Shown piece after piece: positions 7,877-18,267 of a stretch of DNA of 64,000 nt. This DNA comes from Flavobacterium johnsoniae (GTDB lineage: Bacteria; Bacteroidota; Bacteroidia; Flavobacteriales; Flavobacteriaceae). A model generated the notes under the pieces. It was not told the origin of the DNA. It saw nothing but the letters and a program-made list of their open reading frames with translations, and searched no databases. The stretch is from NCBI RefSeq assembly GCF_001879205.1, contig NZ_MLFK01000007.1, positions 62,001 to 126,000 on the forward strand, written 5' to 3'. The position numbers were made by a program, and so were the translations under genes. The number at the start of each line of letters is the position of its first letter. Within the stretch, counting starts at the first letter, position 1.

Positions 7877-8326
7877 TTATTGCAAAATCGCTTCAATTTT
7901 GCTTTCTGACTTTTCTTTAACGGGACTGTCAGGGCGAAAACTCCAGATGATTAGAAATTTTCCTTTTGCAAGGTATTCTTCGGGATGTTCGTCAGTTGGC
8001 TGACCGTCTTTTCCCCACAATAATCCCTGCAGAAATCTGTCGCCTTTAAAAACATGCTCAAATTCAAAATACATTATAGAACCGCTGTCTGCTCTATTTT
8101 TAAAACTCTGAATTTGTTTGCTTTTTACTTTTCCAACAATGTTGCTGTAGGTTTCAATATCAGTATAAAAATTACAAGCCTGTGGGGTAACGCAAATCTG
8201 ACCGTCGTTATTTATATAACCTTTTGGGATTTCTTTGGGTTTCAGTTTTAAATCGGCTAGGGTCTGGCAGTAAATAGTAGTAGTAAGCAACAGGAATAAC
8301 GCCGATAAGGGAATCGAAATTTTCAT
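7877..8326 (-). CDS. Small secreted protein of unknown function
   Basis: 149 residues with signal peptide MKISIPLSALFLLLTTTIYCQ; cleavage is predicted after YCQ, and the Cys near the end could instead suggest a lipoprotein, though the motif is weak. The mature part contains a Cys pair (QICVTPQAC) and a FEFEHVFKGDRFLQG segment. It resembles the many short periplasmic proteins of Flavobacterium without a named domain. It lies 41 bp downstream of a small membrane-protein gene, on the same strand. Confidence 0.5.
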   Translation of the reverse strand: MKISIPLSALFLLLTTTIYCQTLADLKLKPKEIPKGYINNDGQICVTPQACNFYTDIETYSNIVGKVKSKQIQSFKNRADSGSIMYFEFEHVFKGDRFLQGLLWGKDGQPTDEHPEEYLAKGKFLIIWSFRPDSPVKEKSESKIEAILQ

Positions 8327-8367
8327 GGTTTTGAGTTTTAGATTATGGGGAGTTTTAAAATTGTAAA

Positions 8368-8730
8368 TTATGATTTCCTAAGTTTTACCTGATACACAAT
8401 CTCCCAAAAGATAATCGAGAAAACAGCGTTGGCAAATATGGCAGTTTTAACCTGATACGGATCGTAATCAATAAAAAAGTGCAGATTGGTAAATTTTAAC
8501 GCCAGAAATAAAGCCAAAGCAGCAATGGCAATTGCTGAGATTATATTTAGTAATGGTTTCCATTTTAATCCTAAAAAGGCATAAATAAGATTTAAACCGG
8601 CAAAACCACAACCTAAAGTTATATAAGGATCGGTTTTTAAAATTTCACCCAGCGAAAGAAAAAACGAAGTGGATGTAAGATATAAAAAGAATAGGATTGA
8701 ATAAAGGAGGATTCGTATTTGTGGTTTCAT
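8368..8730 (-). CDS. Small integral membrane protein, four transmembrane segments
   Basis: About 120 residues starting at ATG 8728-8730 (MKPQIRILLYSILFFLY); the longer frame to 8754 adds eight residues before a plausible N-terminal segment and was not preferred. Hydrophobic stretches at about residues 5-25, 38-55, 60-80 and 97-115 suggest four membrane helices. It has no recognisable domain. It probably belongs to the same accessory cluster as the lipoprotein genes downstream. Confidence 0.5.
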   Translation of the reverse strand: MKPQIRILLYSILFFLYLTSTSFFLSLGEILKTDPYITLGCGFAGLNLIYAFLGLKWKPLLNIISAIAIAALALFLALKFTNLHFFIDYDPYQVKTAIFANAVFSIIFWEIVYQVKLRKS

Positions 8731-8754
8731 TTTGAAATTTTTTAATTGATGCAA

Positions 8755-9234
8755 GTTATAAAAATAATTTCAGTGAATACTTTTACTTATGCGGATTTGT
8801 AAGCCACATATACAAGGAAAGATAAATAGTTTTTTACTTGAGATAAGTAATTCTCTTTGCAGGCATGGACTGCAAATCTGTTGAAGCCACTCTAGAAAAT
8901 CGGGAACAATTGGTTCTATTTTTTAAAATGAATAGTTTTTTAGTTTTCGACTGTTTCGAAATCATTTTTTTTTTTGATTAAGGTTTTGATGTTTAATTTA
9001 CAACGAGATTTATTTTTAATTTGCTGACTTTCCTGAGGTAAGTAATTGTTTATTGATGTATTTTTCTCAGAATAGAGATACGTGGATTTTGTATTTTTAT
9101 ATAGATGGGAAAGTGTTTTTAGCGTAGTTAGCTTTGCTGGCGGGAGTATCCCTCTCGTTCCTGTGAAGTTATTGTTGATTTCTTCAGCTTATGCTTACGA
9201 GCGAGATGCTCGTACTATAAAAATAAGTATAATA
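8755..9234. other. 480-bp intergenic region without a convincing gene
   Basis: No open frame longer than about 40 codons looks coding. The stretch holds homopolymer runs (T11 near 8968), a short palindrome ACGAGC-GAGAT-GCTCGT near 9197-9213, and a GGCGGGAGTATCC segment near 9147 that resembles the start of the Flavo-1-like element at 9824. On the minus strand near 8860-8935 there is a weak protein-like run ending VASTDLQSMPAKRITYL. The region looks like decayed sequence; nothing more can be supported. Confidence 0.4.
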
Positions 9235-9744
9235 CTATTTTCGTACTTCTAATTTTAAAATTTGATTTGAATTTTTTATTCTAATGTAACTTATTCGAAC
9301 ATATTTATTTGCGTCTATTGCTCCTCCATGTGACTTCGAATTATTGTATCCAAATCCAGATATATCGAAATCTGAAAACTCAAATTTTACTCCGTTAACA
9401 GTGAATGTTTCATCTTCATGGCCACCAGATGGCATTGGATGGAAATTAGTTACAAATCCTTCGGTTTGAAATTTGGCATTATGGTATAAATCATTTGTTT
9501 TGTAATATCCGTAGCCAAATAGGATTGAGAATAGAAAAAAAAGGAGTATCGATAAATATTGGATTATTTTTACAATGAATTTTTGGTGTTCGGGATCTTT
9601 AAATAAATTTTCTTCTTCATCGTTTTCAATTAAGAATAAAATAAATTTTAGAAATAGAAAAATGCCAACTGGTATCAACAATATTTGAAACTTTTTGAAT
9701 CCATCTATAGATGCAAAATCATAAATTATCTCAAAAGAATTCAT
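9235..9744 (-). CDS. Membrane protein with a C-terminal beta domain, unknown function
   Basis: 169 residues. Two hydrophobic segments (FQILLIPVGIFLFLKFILFLI at about residues 19-38 and IIQYLSILLFFLFSILFGYGY at about 62-82) suggest a two-helix membrane anchor with an acidic cytoplasmic loop, followed by an exposed domain of about 85 residues with a TFTVNGVKFEF strand and a Gly/Ser turn. That tail (SGGHEDETF, INANKY-like YVRISYIRI) resembles small domains found beside toxins or in phage-type islands, but I cannot name it. It is isolated: over 300 bp of non-coding DNA lies on both sides. Confidence 0.5.
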   Translation of the reverse strand: MNSFEIIYDFASIDGFKKFQILLIPVGIFLFLKFILFLIENDEEENLFKDPEHQKFIVKIIQYLSILLFFLFSILFGYGYYKTNDLYHNAKFQTEGFVTNFHPMPSGGHEDETFTVNGVKFEFSDFDISGFGYNNSKSHGGAIDANKYVRISYIRIKNSNQILKLEVRK

Positions 9745-9823
9745 AGGTTATAAAATATTGCGATTTATTTCAAATATAATATTTCTTATTAAATAAGTTT
9801 GTTTGTAATGAAAATGATTTTGC

Positions 9824-9894
9824 GTCAGGGATAGAGGCGGTATCCTTTTGTGAAGTGAAACGGAGCAAAAGATATAGCCGAAAGCCCGGCCCGG
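9824..9894 (+). ncRNA. Structured element resembling the Flavo-1 RNA motif (copy 1)
   Basis: The + strand reads GGGATAGAGGCGGTATCCTT, then TTTG, a variable hairpin loop, CAAAAGATATAGCCGAAAGC and CCC. The conserved halves GCGGTATCC and AAAAGATATAGC flank the stem TTTTG/CAAAA. The same two halves recur at 30977. I recall the flavobacterial Flavo-1 motif as having such an AUCCUUUU...AAAAGAUAUAGC core, but could not check it. It lies between a membrane-protein gene and lysA and is not coding. Confidence 0.5.
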
Positions 9895-9994
9895 AGGGAG
9901 ATGCCAAAAAATAAAATTCCAAATTCGAATCTTTGTGAAGTTACTTGCGGAAATTCTTCGTTTCTCAGGATGATAAACGTTATGGTTACTTTGT

Positions 9995-10020
9995 TCAGGC
10001 TTCGACTTCGCTCAGCCTGA
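9995..10020. repeat. Short palindrome of the CTTCGAC/CTCAGCC family
   Basis: TCAGGC (9995-10000) pairs with GCCTGA (10015-10020), with TTCGACTTCGCTCA as loop. The loop core, CTTCGACTTCGCTCAG, is nearly the same as the core of the inverted repeat at 31806 and 31880, so this is another member of that family. Confidence 0.6.
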
Positions 10021-10056
10021 CGAACGTTAGAAATCTGTCAGAAATCTACAATAAAA

Positions 10057-10084
10057 AATCCCGCCTCAATTAAGAAACGGGATT
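10057..10084 (-). terminator. Intrinsic terminator of lysA
   Basis: AATCCCG (10057-10063) pairs with CGGGATT (10078-10084), followed on the minus strand by a T run. It starts about 26 bp past the lysA stop and has the same stem bases as the terminator at 1492. Confidence 0.8.
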
Positions 10085-10110
10085 CAATAGATATTCTCTT
10101 TTTTTTTATT

Positions 10111-11334
10111 TTAAACTGTTGCAGCAACTTCTTGCGGTAACGGAATTTGATTTTTAAGCAAATCTTCGAAAGTTTCGTGTTGACGAATCAAGATGCCTTT
10201 TCCGTCTTTCCAAAGAACTTCGGCTGGTTTGTATCTTGAATTATAGTTCGATGACATTGAGAAACAATAAGCTCCGGCGTTACGGAAAGCCAAGATGTCG
10301 CCTTCGGTAATTTCAGAAATTCTGCGGTTGTTGGCAAAAGTATCAGTTTCGCAAATGTATCCTACAACAGAGTAAAAACGCTCTTTTCCTTTTGGGTTAG
10401 AGATGTTTTCGATATAATGCTGTGAACCATAAAACATCGGACGGATTAAGTGGTTGAAACCACTGTCGATTCCTGCGAAAACTGTTGAAGTTGTTTGTTT
10501 TACTACGTTTACTTTTGCTAAGAAGAAACCTGCTTCACTTACAAGGAATTTTCCTGGTTCGAAAATCAACGTTAAATCTTTACCGTATTCTGCACAGAAT
10601 GCATTGAATCTTTTTGATAATTTTTTACCTAATTCTTCGATGTCTGTTTCGATATCGTCTTTCTTGTAAGGAACTTTAAATCCGCTTCCGAAATCTAAGA
10701 ACTCAAGATCTTTGAAATGTTTAGCTGTATCGAATAAGATTTCAGCAGCATACAAGAATACTTCGATATCTAAAATATCAGATCCTGTGTGCATGTGGAT
10801 ACCTACGATGCTCATTTTTGTATTCTCTACAATTCGTAAGATATGCGGTATCTGGTGAACAGAAATTCCGAATTTACTATCGATATGTCCTACCGAAATA
10901 TTGGCATTTCCTCCCGCCATTACGTGCGGATTGATACGAATACATACCGGGATTTGAGGATATTTTGTTCCGAATTGCTCCAGAATAGATAAGTTATCAA
11001 TATTGATTTGTACACCCATTGCGGCCACTTCTTCAATTTCTTCAAGAGAAACTCCGTTTGGTGTAAAGAAAATTTTGTCAGGTTCATAGCCAGCATGAAG
11101 TCCTAATAAAACCTCTTGAATTGATACAGTATCTAAACCAGACCCCATGTTCTTTAATAACTGAAGAATCGCAACGTTAGACAATGCCTTCATGGCGTAA
11201 TTAACTCTTAAGTTTTCTACCTTAGAGAAAGCTTTAGTTAACCTGTTGTACTGAGATTGGATTTTTTCGGCATCATAAACATATAATGGACTTCCAAATT
11301 GGTCTGCTAACTGCAGTAAATCTTTTGCTTGCAT
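10111..11334 (-). CDS. lysA: Diaminopimelate decarboxylase (PLP enzyme, fold type III)
   Basis: Makes L-lysine from meso-diaminopimelate, the last step of lysine synthesis; it also limits diaminopimelate available for peptidoglycan. The protein is about 407 residues from the start at 11334 (MQAKDLLQLADQFGSPLYVY); the longer frame to 11403 adds an unusual N-terminus. Visible parts are the PLP-lysine motif VNYAMKAL (about residues 44-51), the HTGSDI segment, the SGFKVPY loop, the EPGKFLVS motif and the C-terminal YCFSMSSNYNSR. Length and motifs match the family. It stands alone with its own terminator. Confidence 0.95.
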   Translation of the reverse strand: MQAKDLLQLADQFGSPLYVYDAEKIQSQYNRLTKAFSKVENLRVNYAMKALSNVAILQLLKNMGSGLDTVSIQEVLLGLHAGYEPDKIFFTPNGVSLEEIEEVAAMGVQINIDNLSILEQFGTKYPQIPVCIRINPHVMAGGNANISVGHIDSKFGISVHQIPHILRIVENTKMSIVGIHMHTGSDILDIEVFLYAAEILFDTAKHFKDLEFLDFGSGFKVPYKKDDIETDIEELGKKLSKRFNAFCAEYGKDLTLIFEPGKFLVSEAGFFLAKVNVVKQTTSTVFAGIDSGFNHLIRPMFYGSQHYIENISNPKGKERFYSVVGYICETDTFANNRRISEITEGDILAFRNAGAYCFSMSSNYNSRYKPAEVLWKDGKGILIRQHETFEDLLKNQIPLPQEVAATV

Positions 11335-11787
11335 TTTTAAATCATTTTGAGCAAAGTTATTACACTTTTGATTACCAGCAAATAATTTATAGAAAAATAA
11401 CAAATTGTAACAAATTGTTTGTTTTTAAACAAAAAGTCGATTATTTCGAATTTTTATAAAATTCTTTGAGGTACTAAGTTACAAAGGCATAAAGATACAA
11501 AGGTTTTTTGGCACGAATTCTCGAATTTAATTAATTTTTAATGCTATTGAAATTGTCTTTTTTGACACAATCACGATTTGATTGATGTTAACAAGCCAAG
11601 CAATAACAACAACATTCAAAAAATAAAAATTCGAGGAAATTGGTGTGATTTGTGGCAAACAAAAAAAAAACAAAACCCCTGAATATAAATTCAAGGGTTT
11701 GTTAGTTGTTATGTAGTTTATCGGAATAAAGATTTCTAATTTAAATTTAGGAGAGAAAACCTTAGCTTCTCAGAACCCTAAAAAAAA
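11335..11787. other. 453-bp intergenic region with degenerate inverted repeats and the gltD terminator
   Basis: No gene. A degenerate inverted repeat of the CACGAATTC type (left arm around 11508-11530, right arm around 11627-11656) and a GGTACTAAGTTACAAAGG-like segment near 11468-11503 belong to the intergenic repeat families described elsewhere. The gltD terminator lies at 11672-11701. A CTTAGCTTCTCAGAACC piece near 11759-11775 matches the motif between gltD and gltB. Confidence 0.5.
11672..11701 (-). terminator. Intrinsic terminator of the gltBD operon
   Basis: AAAACCC-C-TGAA (11673-11683) pairs with TTCA-A-GGGTTT (11690-11700), one mismatch, with a short loop, followed on the minus strand by a run of ten T. 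It lies about 87 bp after the gltD stop. Confidence 0.75.
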
Positions 11788-13242
11788 CTATAGACTTGGT
11801 AAGTCTCCTTTTCCTTTAGTAGGCAGGTTGGTAGAGCCCATTAAGAACAAATCTACCTCTCTTGCTGCTTCGCGACCTTCTGAAATAGCCCATACAATTA
11901 ATGATTGTCCTCTTCTCATATCACCAGCAGTGAAAATATGAGGAACGTTTGTCTGATAGTTATGTGCTTTATAATTGCTTCTTGCATCAGTCTCGATTCC
12001 TAACTGCTCGCTTAATGTTTTCTCCGGACCTGTAAATCCTAACGCTAATAAAGCTAAATCGCAAGGCCAGATTTTTTCTGAACCTTCTTTTTCGATTAAC
12101 TCAGGACGTTGGCCTGGAGTCATTTTCCATTGTACTTCGACTGTTTTTAATCCCGTTAATTCTCCTTTTTCGTTAGAAATGAATTCTTTTGTATTAATTA
12201 ACCAGTTTCTGTTACAGCCTTCCTCGTGAGAAGAAGATGTTTTTAACTGTAATGGCCAGAAAGGCCAAGGAGTTGATTCGCTTCTTCCAACTGGAGGTTT
12301 TGGTAAAATCTCAAAGTTAGTTACTGATTTAGCTCCGTGTCTGTTTGAAGTTCCAATACAGTCAGAACCTGTATCTCCACCACCAATAACGATAACGTCT
12401 TTACCAGTTGCTTTAACCTGATCTGGAATTGATTCTCCAAATAAAACTTTAGTCTGCTGTGTTAAGAAATCCATTGCCTGAACAACGCCTTTGCTTTCAA
12501 TTCCTTTAGTCGGCAAGCTTCTTCTTTCAGTTGCTCCTCCGCATAAAACGATAGAATCAAATGCGTTTAATTCTTCTACGCTGTAGTTAACTCCAACATT
12601 TACGTTTGTTTTGAAAGTGATTCCTTCTGCTTCAAGAATGGCTACACGTCTGTCGATAATTTGTTTTTCTAATTTGAAATTAGGAATTCCGTAACGTAAT
12701 AAACCTCCAATCGCGTTATCTCTTTCAAAAACAGTAACCGTGTGTCCGGCTCTGTTTAATTGCTGTGCAGCGGCAAGTCCTGCAGGACCAGAACCAATAA
12801 CAGCAACTGTTTTTCCTGTTCTTGTTTTTGGTGCCTGTGGTTTGATCCAGCCTTCAGCAAAACCTCTTTCAACAATGTTTTTTTCGATGTTTTCGATCGA
12901 TACAGGGTCTTTTATGATTCCTAATACGCATGCTTTTTCGCATGGAGCAGGGCATAAGCGGCCTGTAAATTCAGGAAAGTTATTAGTAGACTGTAAAATC
13001 TCTAATGCACTTTGCCATTCTTCCTGATGCACCATGTCGTTGAAGTCCGGAATTAAATTTCCTAACGGGCAACCACTGTGGCAGAAAGGAATACCACAAT
13101 CCATACATCTTGAACCTTGTTCTTTTATTTTATCTTTTGCTAACGGAATAGTAAATTCATTATAGTTAGAAACACGTTCTGCTACTGCTAAATTACTTTC
13201 GTCGGCTCTGTTATATTCTTTAAATCCGCCTATTTTACCCAT
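11788..13242 (-). CDS. gltD: Glutamate synthase (NADPH) small subunit
   Basis: Supplies electrons to the large subunit: it oxidises NADPH through FAD and passes them through 4Fe-4S clusters. 484 residues, standard length. Visible are the N-terminal Cys clusters CMDCGIPFCHSGCP (about 42-55) and CPAPCEKAC (about 97-105), the FAD site GSGPAGLAAA (about 150) and the NADPH site GGGDTGSD (about 290). It lies 94 bp downstream of gltB, in the same direction, so they form an operon. The gap holds CTTAG/ACCT repeat DNA. Confidence 0.95.
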   Translation of the reverse strand: MGKIGGFKEYNRADESNLAVAERVSNYNEFTIPLAKDKIKEQGSRCMDCGIPFCHSGCPLGNLIPDFNDMVHQEEWQSALEILQSTNNFPEFTGRLCPAPCEKACVLGIIKDPVSIENIEKNIVERGFAEGWIKPQAPKTRTGKTVAVIGSGPAGLAAAQQLNRAGHTVTVFERDNAIGGLLRYGIPNFKLEKQIIDRRVAILEAEGITFKTNVNVGVNYSVEELNAFDSIVLCGGATERRSLPTKGIESKGVVQAMDFLTQQTKVLFGESIPDQVKATGKDVIVIGGGDTGSDCIGTSNRHGAKSVTNFEILPKPPVGRSESTPWPFWPLQLKTSSSHEEGCNRNWLINTKEFISNEKGELTGLKTVEVQWKMTPGQRPELIEKEGSEKIWPCDLALLALGFTGPEKTLSEQLGIETDARSNYKAHNYQTNVPHIFTAGDMRRGQSLIVWAISEGREAAREVDLFLMGSTNLPTKGKGDLPSL

Positions 13243-13336
13243 GACATTTTTAATAAATTTAGTTGTGAGTTGTAAAATGTGAGAGGTGAGTTAAAAAACT
13301 TAGCACCTCTGCACCTTATGCCTCAGAACCTTTTAA

Positions 13337-16300
13337 TTAAGCTATTAATTCTTCTATTTGTTTTTCTTCTGCAATTCGTTTTAATGCTTTTTTGTAATCA
13401 GTCGGCATTACTTTTACGAAGTGCTGTTGTTGATTTTCCCAGTCTGCTAAAATTCTTTTTGCTAATGGACTGCTTGTGTACAAAGAATGATTTTTGATCA
13501 GTTTTCTTAGTTTTGTAAGATCTTCTTCTTCCATCGGGTCGAATGCAACCATTTCCATGTTACATACTGTCGAATCGAATTTTTGATTTGGATCGTAAAC
13601 ATAAGCTACACCACCGCTCATACCAGCTGCGAAGTTTCTTCCTGTTTTTCCTAAAACTACTACTGTACCACCGGTCATGTACTCGCATCCGTGATCTCCA
13701 ATTCCTTCAACAACTGCTGTTGCTCCAGAGTTTCTTACACAGAAACGTTCTCCGGCCATTCCATTAATATAAGCCTCTCCGGTAATAGCTCCGTAAAGGG
13801 CAACGTTTCCAATAATGATATTGTCCTCTGGTTTAAAAGTTGCAGTAGGAGGTACTTTTACAATTAGTTTTCCTCCAGAAAGCCCTTTTCCTAAGTAATC
13901 ATTACAGTTTCCGTGAATTTTAAACGACAATCCGTTTGTTGCAAAAGCACCAAAACTTTGTCCGGCAGAACCTTCAAAATCAACTAAAATAGTGTCGGCA
14001 GGTAATCCTTGTGCGCCATAAATTTTTGAGATTTCATTACTCAAAATCGCACCTACAGAACGGTCTGTGTTTTTAATTTTAAATGTTACTCTTGTTTTTT
14101 CTTTTCTATAAATAGACGGAATTGCTTCTTTGATAATGTCAAAATCTAATACGTTTTCAAGTTGGTGATCTTGAGTAGTTGTATTGTGATTTGGCTGTGT
14201 TTTCGCTTTTTCCGGTTTGTATAGAATTGGTGATAAATCTAAACCATTTGCTTTGTAATGTTTGATCGCTTTGTTCACATTTAATTTTTGTGACTGACCT
14301 ACCATTTCTTTTAAGGTTCTGAAACCTAATTGAGCCATGATTTCTCTTAATTCCTCAGCAATAAAATACATAAAGTTGATTACGTGCTCTGGAGTTCCTT
14401 TGAAATTCTTTCTCAATTCAGGATCCTGAGTTGCAATACCAACCGGGCAAGTATTTAAGTGACAAGCTCTCATCATGATACAGCCAGAAGCTACAAGCGG
14501 TGCAGTTGCAAAGCCAAATTCTTCAGCTCCTAATAATGCAGCGATCGCTACGTCACGACCTGTTTTTAACTGTCCGTCACATTCTAAAACGACACGGCTT
14601 CTTAAGTCGTTCAGGATTAAAGTCTGCTGAGCTTCAGCTAAACCAAGTTCCCACGGAATACCTGTGTGTTGTAAAGATGTTAATGGTGCTGCACCCGTTC
14701 CTCCGTCATAACCAGAAATTAGGATAACGTCAGCTTTTGCTTTGGCAACACCGGCTGCGATGGTTCCAACTCCAACTTCAGAAACTAATTTTACGTTTAC
14801 ACGAGCTTCACGGTTTGCATTTTTTAAATCGTAAATCAACTGAGATAAATCCTCAATAGAGTAAATATCGTGGTGAGGCGGAGGCGAAATCAAACCTACA
14901 TAAGGCGTAGAGTTTCTTGTTTCGGCAATCCAAGGCACCACTTTTTCTCCAGGAAGCTGACCACCTTCTCCAGGTTTTGCTCCCTGAGCCATTTTGATCT
15001 GGATTTCCTTAGCGTTTGTCAAATAGTTGATCGATACGCCAAAACGTCCCGAAGCAACTTGTTTGATGGCACTGTTTCTAGAATCTCCGTTAATTTCTTT
15101 CTGGAAACGTTTTGGATCTTCTCCACCTTCTCCAGAGTTACTTTTTCCGCCAATTCTGTTCATTGCAATCGCTAAATTCTCATGTGCTTCTCTGGAAATA
15201 GATCCGTAAGACATTGCACCGGTTTTGAATTTCTTAACGATTTCTGTCCAAGGTTCTACTTCGTCAATAGAAATTGGGTCTAAATTGTTGAATTCAAATA
15301 AACCTCTAATGGTCATTAAGTTTGAGCTTTGCTCGTTAACGGCATTTGAGTATTCTTTATAACTTTCAGGGCTGTTTAAACGAACCGCTTGTTGTAATTT
15401 AGAAATAGTGGTTGGGTTAAACATGTGTTTTTCACCACCGCGTCTCCATCTGTAAATACCTCCAATTTCAAGAGAAAGCAAGTTTGCAATTTTTGAATTT
15501 GGAAATGCTTTTTGGAAACGTTTTTTTACTTCTTTTTCTACTTCCATTAAACCAATACCTTCAATTCTTGATGGTGTATAAGGGAAATATTTAGATGTAA
15601 ATGTTTTGTTTAAACCTAAAATCTCGAAAATCTGGGCAGCTCTGTACGAATGTAATGTAGAGATACCAATTTTGTTCATGATTTTAACGATTCCTTTTGC
15701 GATCGCTTTGTTATAATTTACAATCGCATAATCAGCTTTAACTCCAGTAATGAAACCTTGCTCTACCTGATCGTGAATAATTTCGTTTACCATGTAAGGA
15801 TTGATGGCGCTTGCACCGTATCCGAACAATAAAGCAAAATGATGAGGTTCACGAGGCTCAGCAGATTCGATTATGATTCCGAATTTAGAACGAACTTGTA
15901 AAATATTTAAAGAGTGGTGAATGTAAGAACAAGCCAATAACATTGGTATTGGAGCTAATTGTTCGCTTACACCTCTATCTGAAAGAATGATAATATTACA
16001 TCCTTCAGAAACCGCTTTATAAGTTGCCTGAACACATTTTTCAAGCGCACGCTCTAAACCGTTAACTCCTTTTTCTATTTTATATAAAGTAGAAATGGTA
16101 GCCGATTTGAAATCTGCGTGATCAATGTTTCTGATTTTATCTAAATCTTCATTAGATATAACCGGATTTTGGATTTTTAGCTTTTTACATTGTTTCGATT
16201 CGATTTCAAAAATATTGAAATCACCTCCAATTGCTAAACTGATATCGGTAATAATCTCTTCACGAATACCATCTAACGGCGGGTTAGTAACCTGAGCAAA

Positions 16301-17851
16301 TAACTGTTTGAAATAGTTATACAGCAATTGAGGCTGGTCTGATAATACTGCCAAAGGCGTATCATTACCCATAGAACTGATTGCTTCAGCTCCCTGGCCT
16401 CCCATTGGGTTAATGATTGTTTTTAAATCTTCAATTGTATAGCCGAATAACTTTTGTCTTGTTAAGAAATCTAATTTTTCAACAGGAGTAGGGTTATTGG
16501 TGTAAGGAACTTTAGCTAATGGCAATAAGTTTTCGTCAATCCATTTTTGGTAAGGACGTTTTGTAACTATCGCTTTTTTAACTTCTTCATCTTCAATAAT
16601 ACGGCCTTCGTTCATATCAACCAAGAACATTTTTCCTGGCTCTAAACGTCCGTGCTGAATAACGTCTTCCGGATCAATGTCTAATACACCAATTTCTGAT
16701 GACATAATTACGAAGCCGCTTTTTGTTAATGTATAACGAGAAGGACGCAATCCGTTTCTGTCTAATAAGGCACCAATAACGTTACCATCTGTAAACGGAA
16801 TAGAAGCTGGACCATCCCAAGGCTCCATAATACAAGCGTTGAACTCGTAAAAAGCTCTCTTTTCTGCAGACATGGTCTGATGTTTTTCCCAAGCTTCAGG
16901 AACCACCATCATCATAGCTTCTGGCAATGAACGACCTGTCATTAATAAAAGTTCTACCACCATATCCATAGAAGCAGAATCAGATTTTCCTTCTAAGATA
17001 ATTGGGAATAATTTTTTGATATCATCGCCAAAAACAGCACTCTGCATAAGCTCTTCACGAGCACGCATACGGCTTACGTTTCCACGAAGTGTGTTGATCT
17101 CCCCATTATGACACATGTATCTAAACGGCTGAGCTAAGTCCCAGGATGGGAATGTATTTGTAGAGAAACGCTGGTGTACCAGTGCTAAACGAGTCACCAG
17201 GTCCGGATCTTTCAAATCTATATAATAACGGCTGATGTCTTCCGGCATCAATAGACCTTTATATATTATAGTAGTTGTCGATAAACTAGTAAAATAAAAC
17301 ATGTGGCTTTCAGAAGTTTTAGATCCTCTTACGGCATGTTCAGCAATTTTTCTAGCTGCAAAAAGTTTTGCATTAAATTCTTGTTCAGTTAAATTCTGAC
17401 CGTTTTTGCTAACAAAAACTTGTTTAACTGTTGGTTCTTTTTCTGCGGCGATCTGCCCTAAATTTTCAACGTCAACAGGTACATCTCTCCATCCTAAGAT
17501 CTTTAAGTTTTGATCTTTAATAGTTGATTCAAATGCATTTATACAAAAAGATACCTGGTTTTTGCTTTTTGGTAAAAAAACCATTCCTACTGCATACTCA
17601 CGCGTCTCTGGGATTTCAAAGTCACAAACTTTCTTAAAAAAATCATGAGGGATGTCGAATAAAATTCCGGCCCCGTCACCAGTTCGTCCATCAGAACTAA
17701 CTGCACCACGATGTTCCAATTTAATTAAGATGTCTAATGCTTTGTGAATAATATCATTTGACTTAATACCATTCAAATTACAAATAAATCCTGCACCACA
17801 ATTGTCGTGTTCAAATTCAGGCAGATAAAGCCCTTGTTCTTTAACTCTCAT
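13337..17851 (-). CDS. gltB: Glutamate synthase large subunit (ferredoxin/NADPH type)
   Basis: Converts glutamine and 2-oxoglutarate into two glutamates. About 1504 residues from the start at 17851 ([18 protein letters not shown]), preferred to the longer frame to 17893; maturation exposes Cys18 (HDNCGAGF), the amidotransferase nucleophile. Domains are the N-terminal amidotransferase, a central domain, the FMN-binding synthase with the 3Fe-4S motif [15 protein letters not shown], and the GxGxG C-terminal domain ending in glycine-rich repeats ([20 protein letters not shown]). Regulation was not visible. Confidence 0.95.
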   Translation of the reverse strand: MRVKEQGLYLPEFEHDNCGAGFICNLNGIKSNDIIHKALDILIKLEHRGAVSSDGRTGDGAGILFDIPHDFFKKVCDFEIPETREYAVGMVFLPKSKNQVSFCINAFESTIKDQNLKILGWRDVPVDVENLGQIAAEKEPTVKQVFVSKNGQNLTEQEFNAKLFAARKIAEHAVRGSKTSESHMFYFTSLSTTTIIYKGLLMPEDISRYYIDLKDPDLVTRLALVHQRFSTNTFPSWDLAQPFRYMCHNGEINTLRGNVSRMRAREELMQSAVFGDDIKKLFPIILEGKSDSASMDMVVELLLMTGRSLPEAMMMVVPEAWEKHQTMSAEKRAFYEFNACIMEPWDGPASIPFTDGNVIGALLDRNGLRPSRYTLTKSGFVIMSSEIGVLDIDPEDVIQHGRLEPGKMFLVDMNEGRIIEDEEVKKAIVTKRPYQKWIDENLLPLAKVPYTNNPTPVEKLDFLTRQKLFGYTIEDLKTIINPMGGQGAEAISSMGNDTPLAVLSDQPQLLYNYFKQLFAQVTNPPLDGIREEIITDISLAIGGDFNIFEIESKQCKKLKIQNPVISNEDLDKIRNIDHADFKSATISTLYKIEKGVNGLERALEKCVQATYKAVSEGCNIIILSDRGVSEQLAPIPMLLACSYIHHSLNILQVRSKFGIIIESAEPREPHHFALLFGYGASAINPYMVNEIIHDQVEQGFITGVKADYAIVNYNKAIAKGIVKIMNKIGISTLHSYRAAQIFEILGLNKTFTSKYFPYTPSRIEGIGLMEVEKEVKKRFQKAFPNSKIANLLSLEIGGIYRWRRGGEKHMFNPTTISKLQQAVRLNSPESYKEYSNAVNEQSSNLMTIRGLFEFNNLDPISIDEVEPWTEIVKKFKTGAMSYGSISREAHENLAIAMNRIGGKSNSGEGGEDPKRFQKEINGDSRNSAIKQVASGRFGVSINYLTNAKEIQIKMAQGAKPGEGGQLPGEKVVPWIAETRNSTPYVGLISPPPHHDIYSIEDLSQLIYDLKNANREARVNVKLVSEVGVGTIAAGVAKAKADVILISGYDGGTGAAPLTSLQHTGIPWELGLAEAQQTLILNDLRSRVVLECDGQLKTGRDVAIAALLGAEEFGFATAPLVASGCIMMRACHLNTCPVGIATQDPELRKNFKGTPEHVINFMYFIAEELREIMAQLGFRTLKEMVGQSQKLNVNKAIKHYKANGLDLSPILYKPEKAKTQPNHNTTTQDHQLENVLDFDIIKEAIPSIYRKEKTRVTFKIKNTDRSVGAILSNEISKIYGAQGLPADTILVDFEGSAGQSFGAFATNGLSFKIHGNCNDYLGKGLSGGKLIVKVPPTATFKPEDNIIIGNVALYGAITGEAYINGMAGERFCVRNSGATAVVEGIGDHGCEYMTGGTVVVLGKTGRNFAAGMSGGVAYVYDPNQKFDSTVCNMEMVAFDPMEEEDLTKLRKLIKNHSLYTSSPLAKRILADWENQQQHFVKVMPTDYKKALKRIAEEKQIEELIA

Positions 17852-18267
17852 TCTTGATATTTTTTCTACAAAAATAAAGATTTCGTTAAACATAATGTAT
17901 TGAAATAATAGATTCGCTTACATTTTTGTTGTAATATTAGAAAACGGCTTCTTAATTGATAATAATATTATATTAACCATTGTGAAATGATAAAATGATA
18001 ATCCTAATTAAAATATATTAAGAAAAATCGTCGCAAGGCTAATAAATACGGTGATATTTTTGTTAAATATCAAACGTTTTAGTGGATTTGAGTTAATATT
18101 AACAAATTGTTTAGTTAACCATTTCTTTGCATTGTAAAAGAATAAACGTTTAATACCTATATGTGTTGTTTTTTTAATAGAAAAAGATTTTACTTTTAAG
18201 TTGAATTTTGCTACTTTTGTCGCACTTTTATTCTGAAATAAATTCAGAACCAGACAAATTCTATATT
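17852..18267. promoter_or_regulatory. Divergent gltB/sucC intergenic region
   Basis: About 416 bp between the divergent genes. The only clear promoter element is TACTTTTG at 18212-18219, 48 bp upstream of the sucC start, matching TAnnTTTG; the -33 partner is not clear. No classical -7 motif is visible on the gltB side. The rest is very AT-rich and holds no repeats or small genes that I can support. Confidence 0.45.

Larger units (their letters stand above)
9745..10110. other. 366-bp intergenic region with a structured element, a hairpin and the lysA terminator
   Basis: It holds the Flavo-1-like element (9824-9894), a palindrome TCAGGC...GCCTGA at 9995-10020 of the CTTCGAC-CTCAG type seen again at 31806, and the lysA terminator (10057-10084). 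No coding frame is convincing. All three are recorded separately. Confidence 0.5.

Noticed and set aside
17852..18267. Hidden small gene between gltB and sucC
   Set aside because: No start-to-stop frame with coding-like composition; only a promoter motif is supported.
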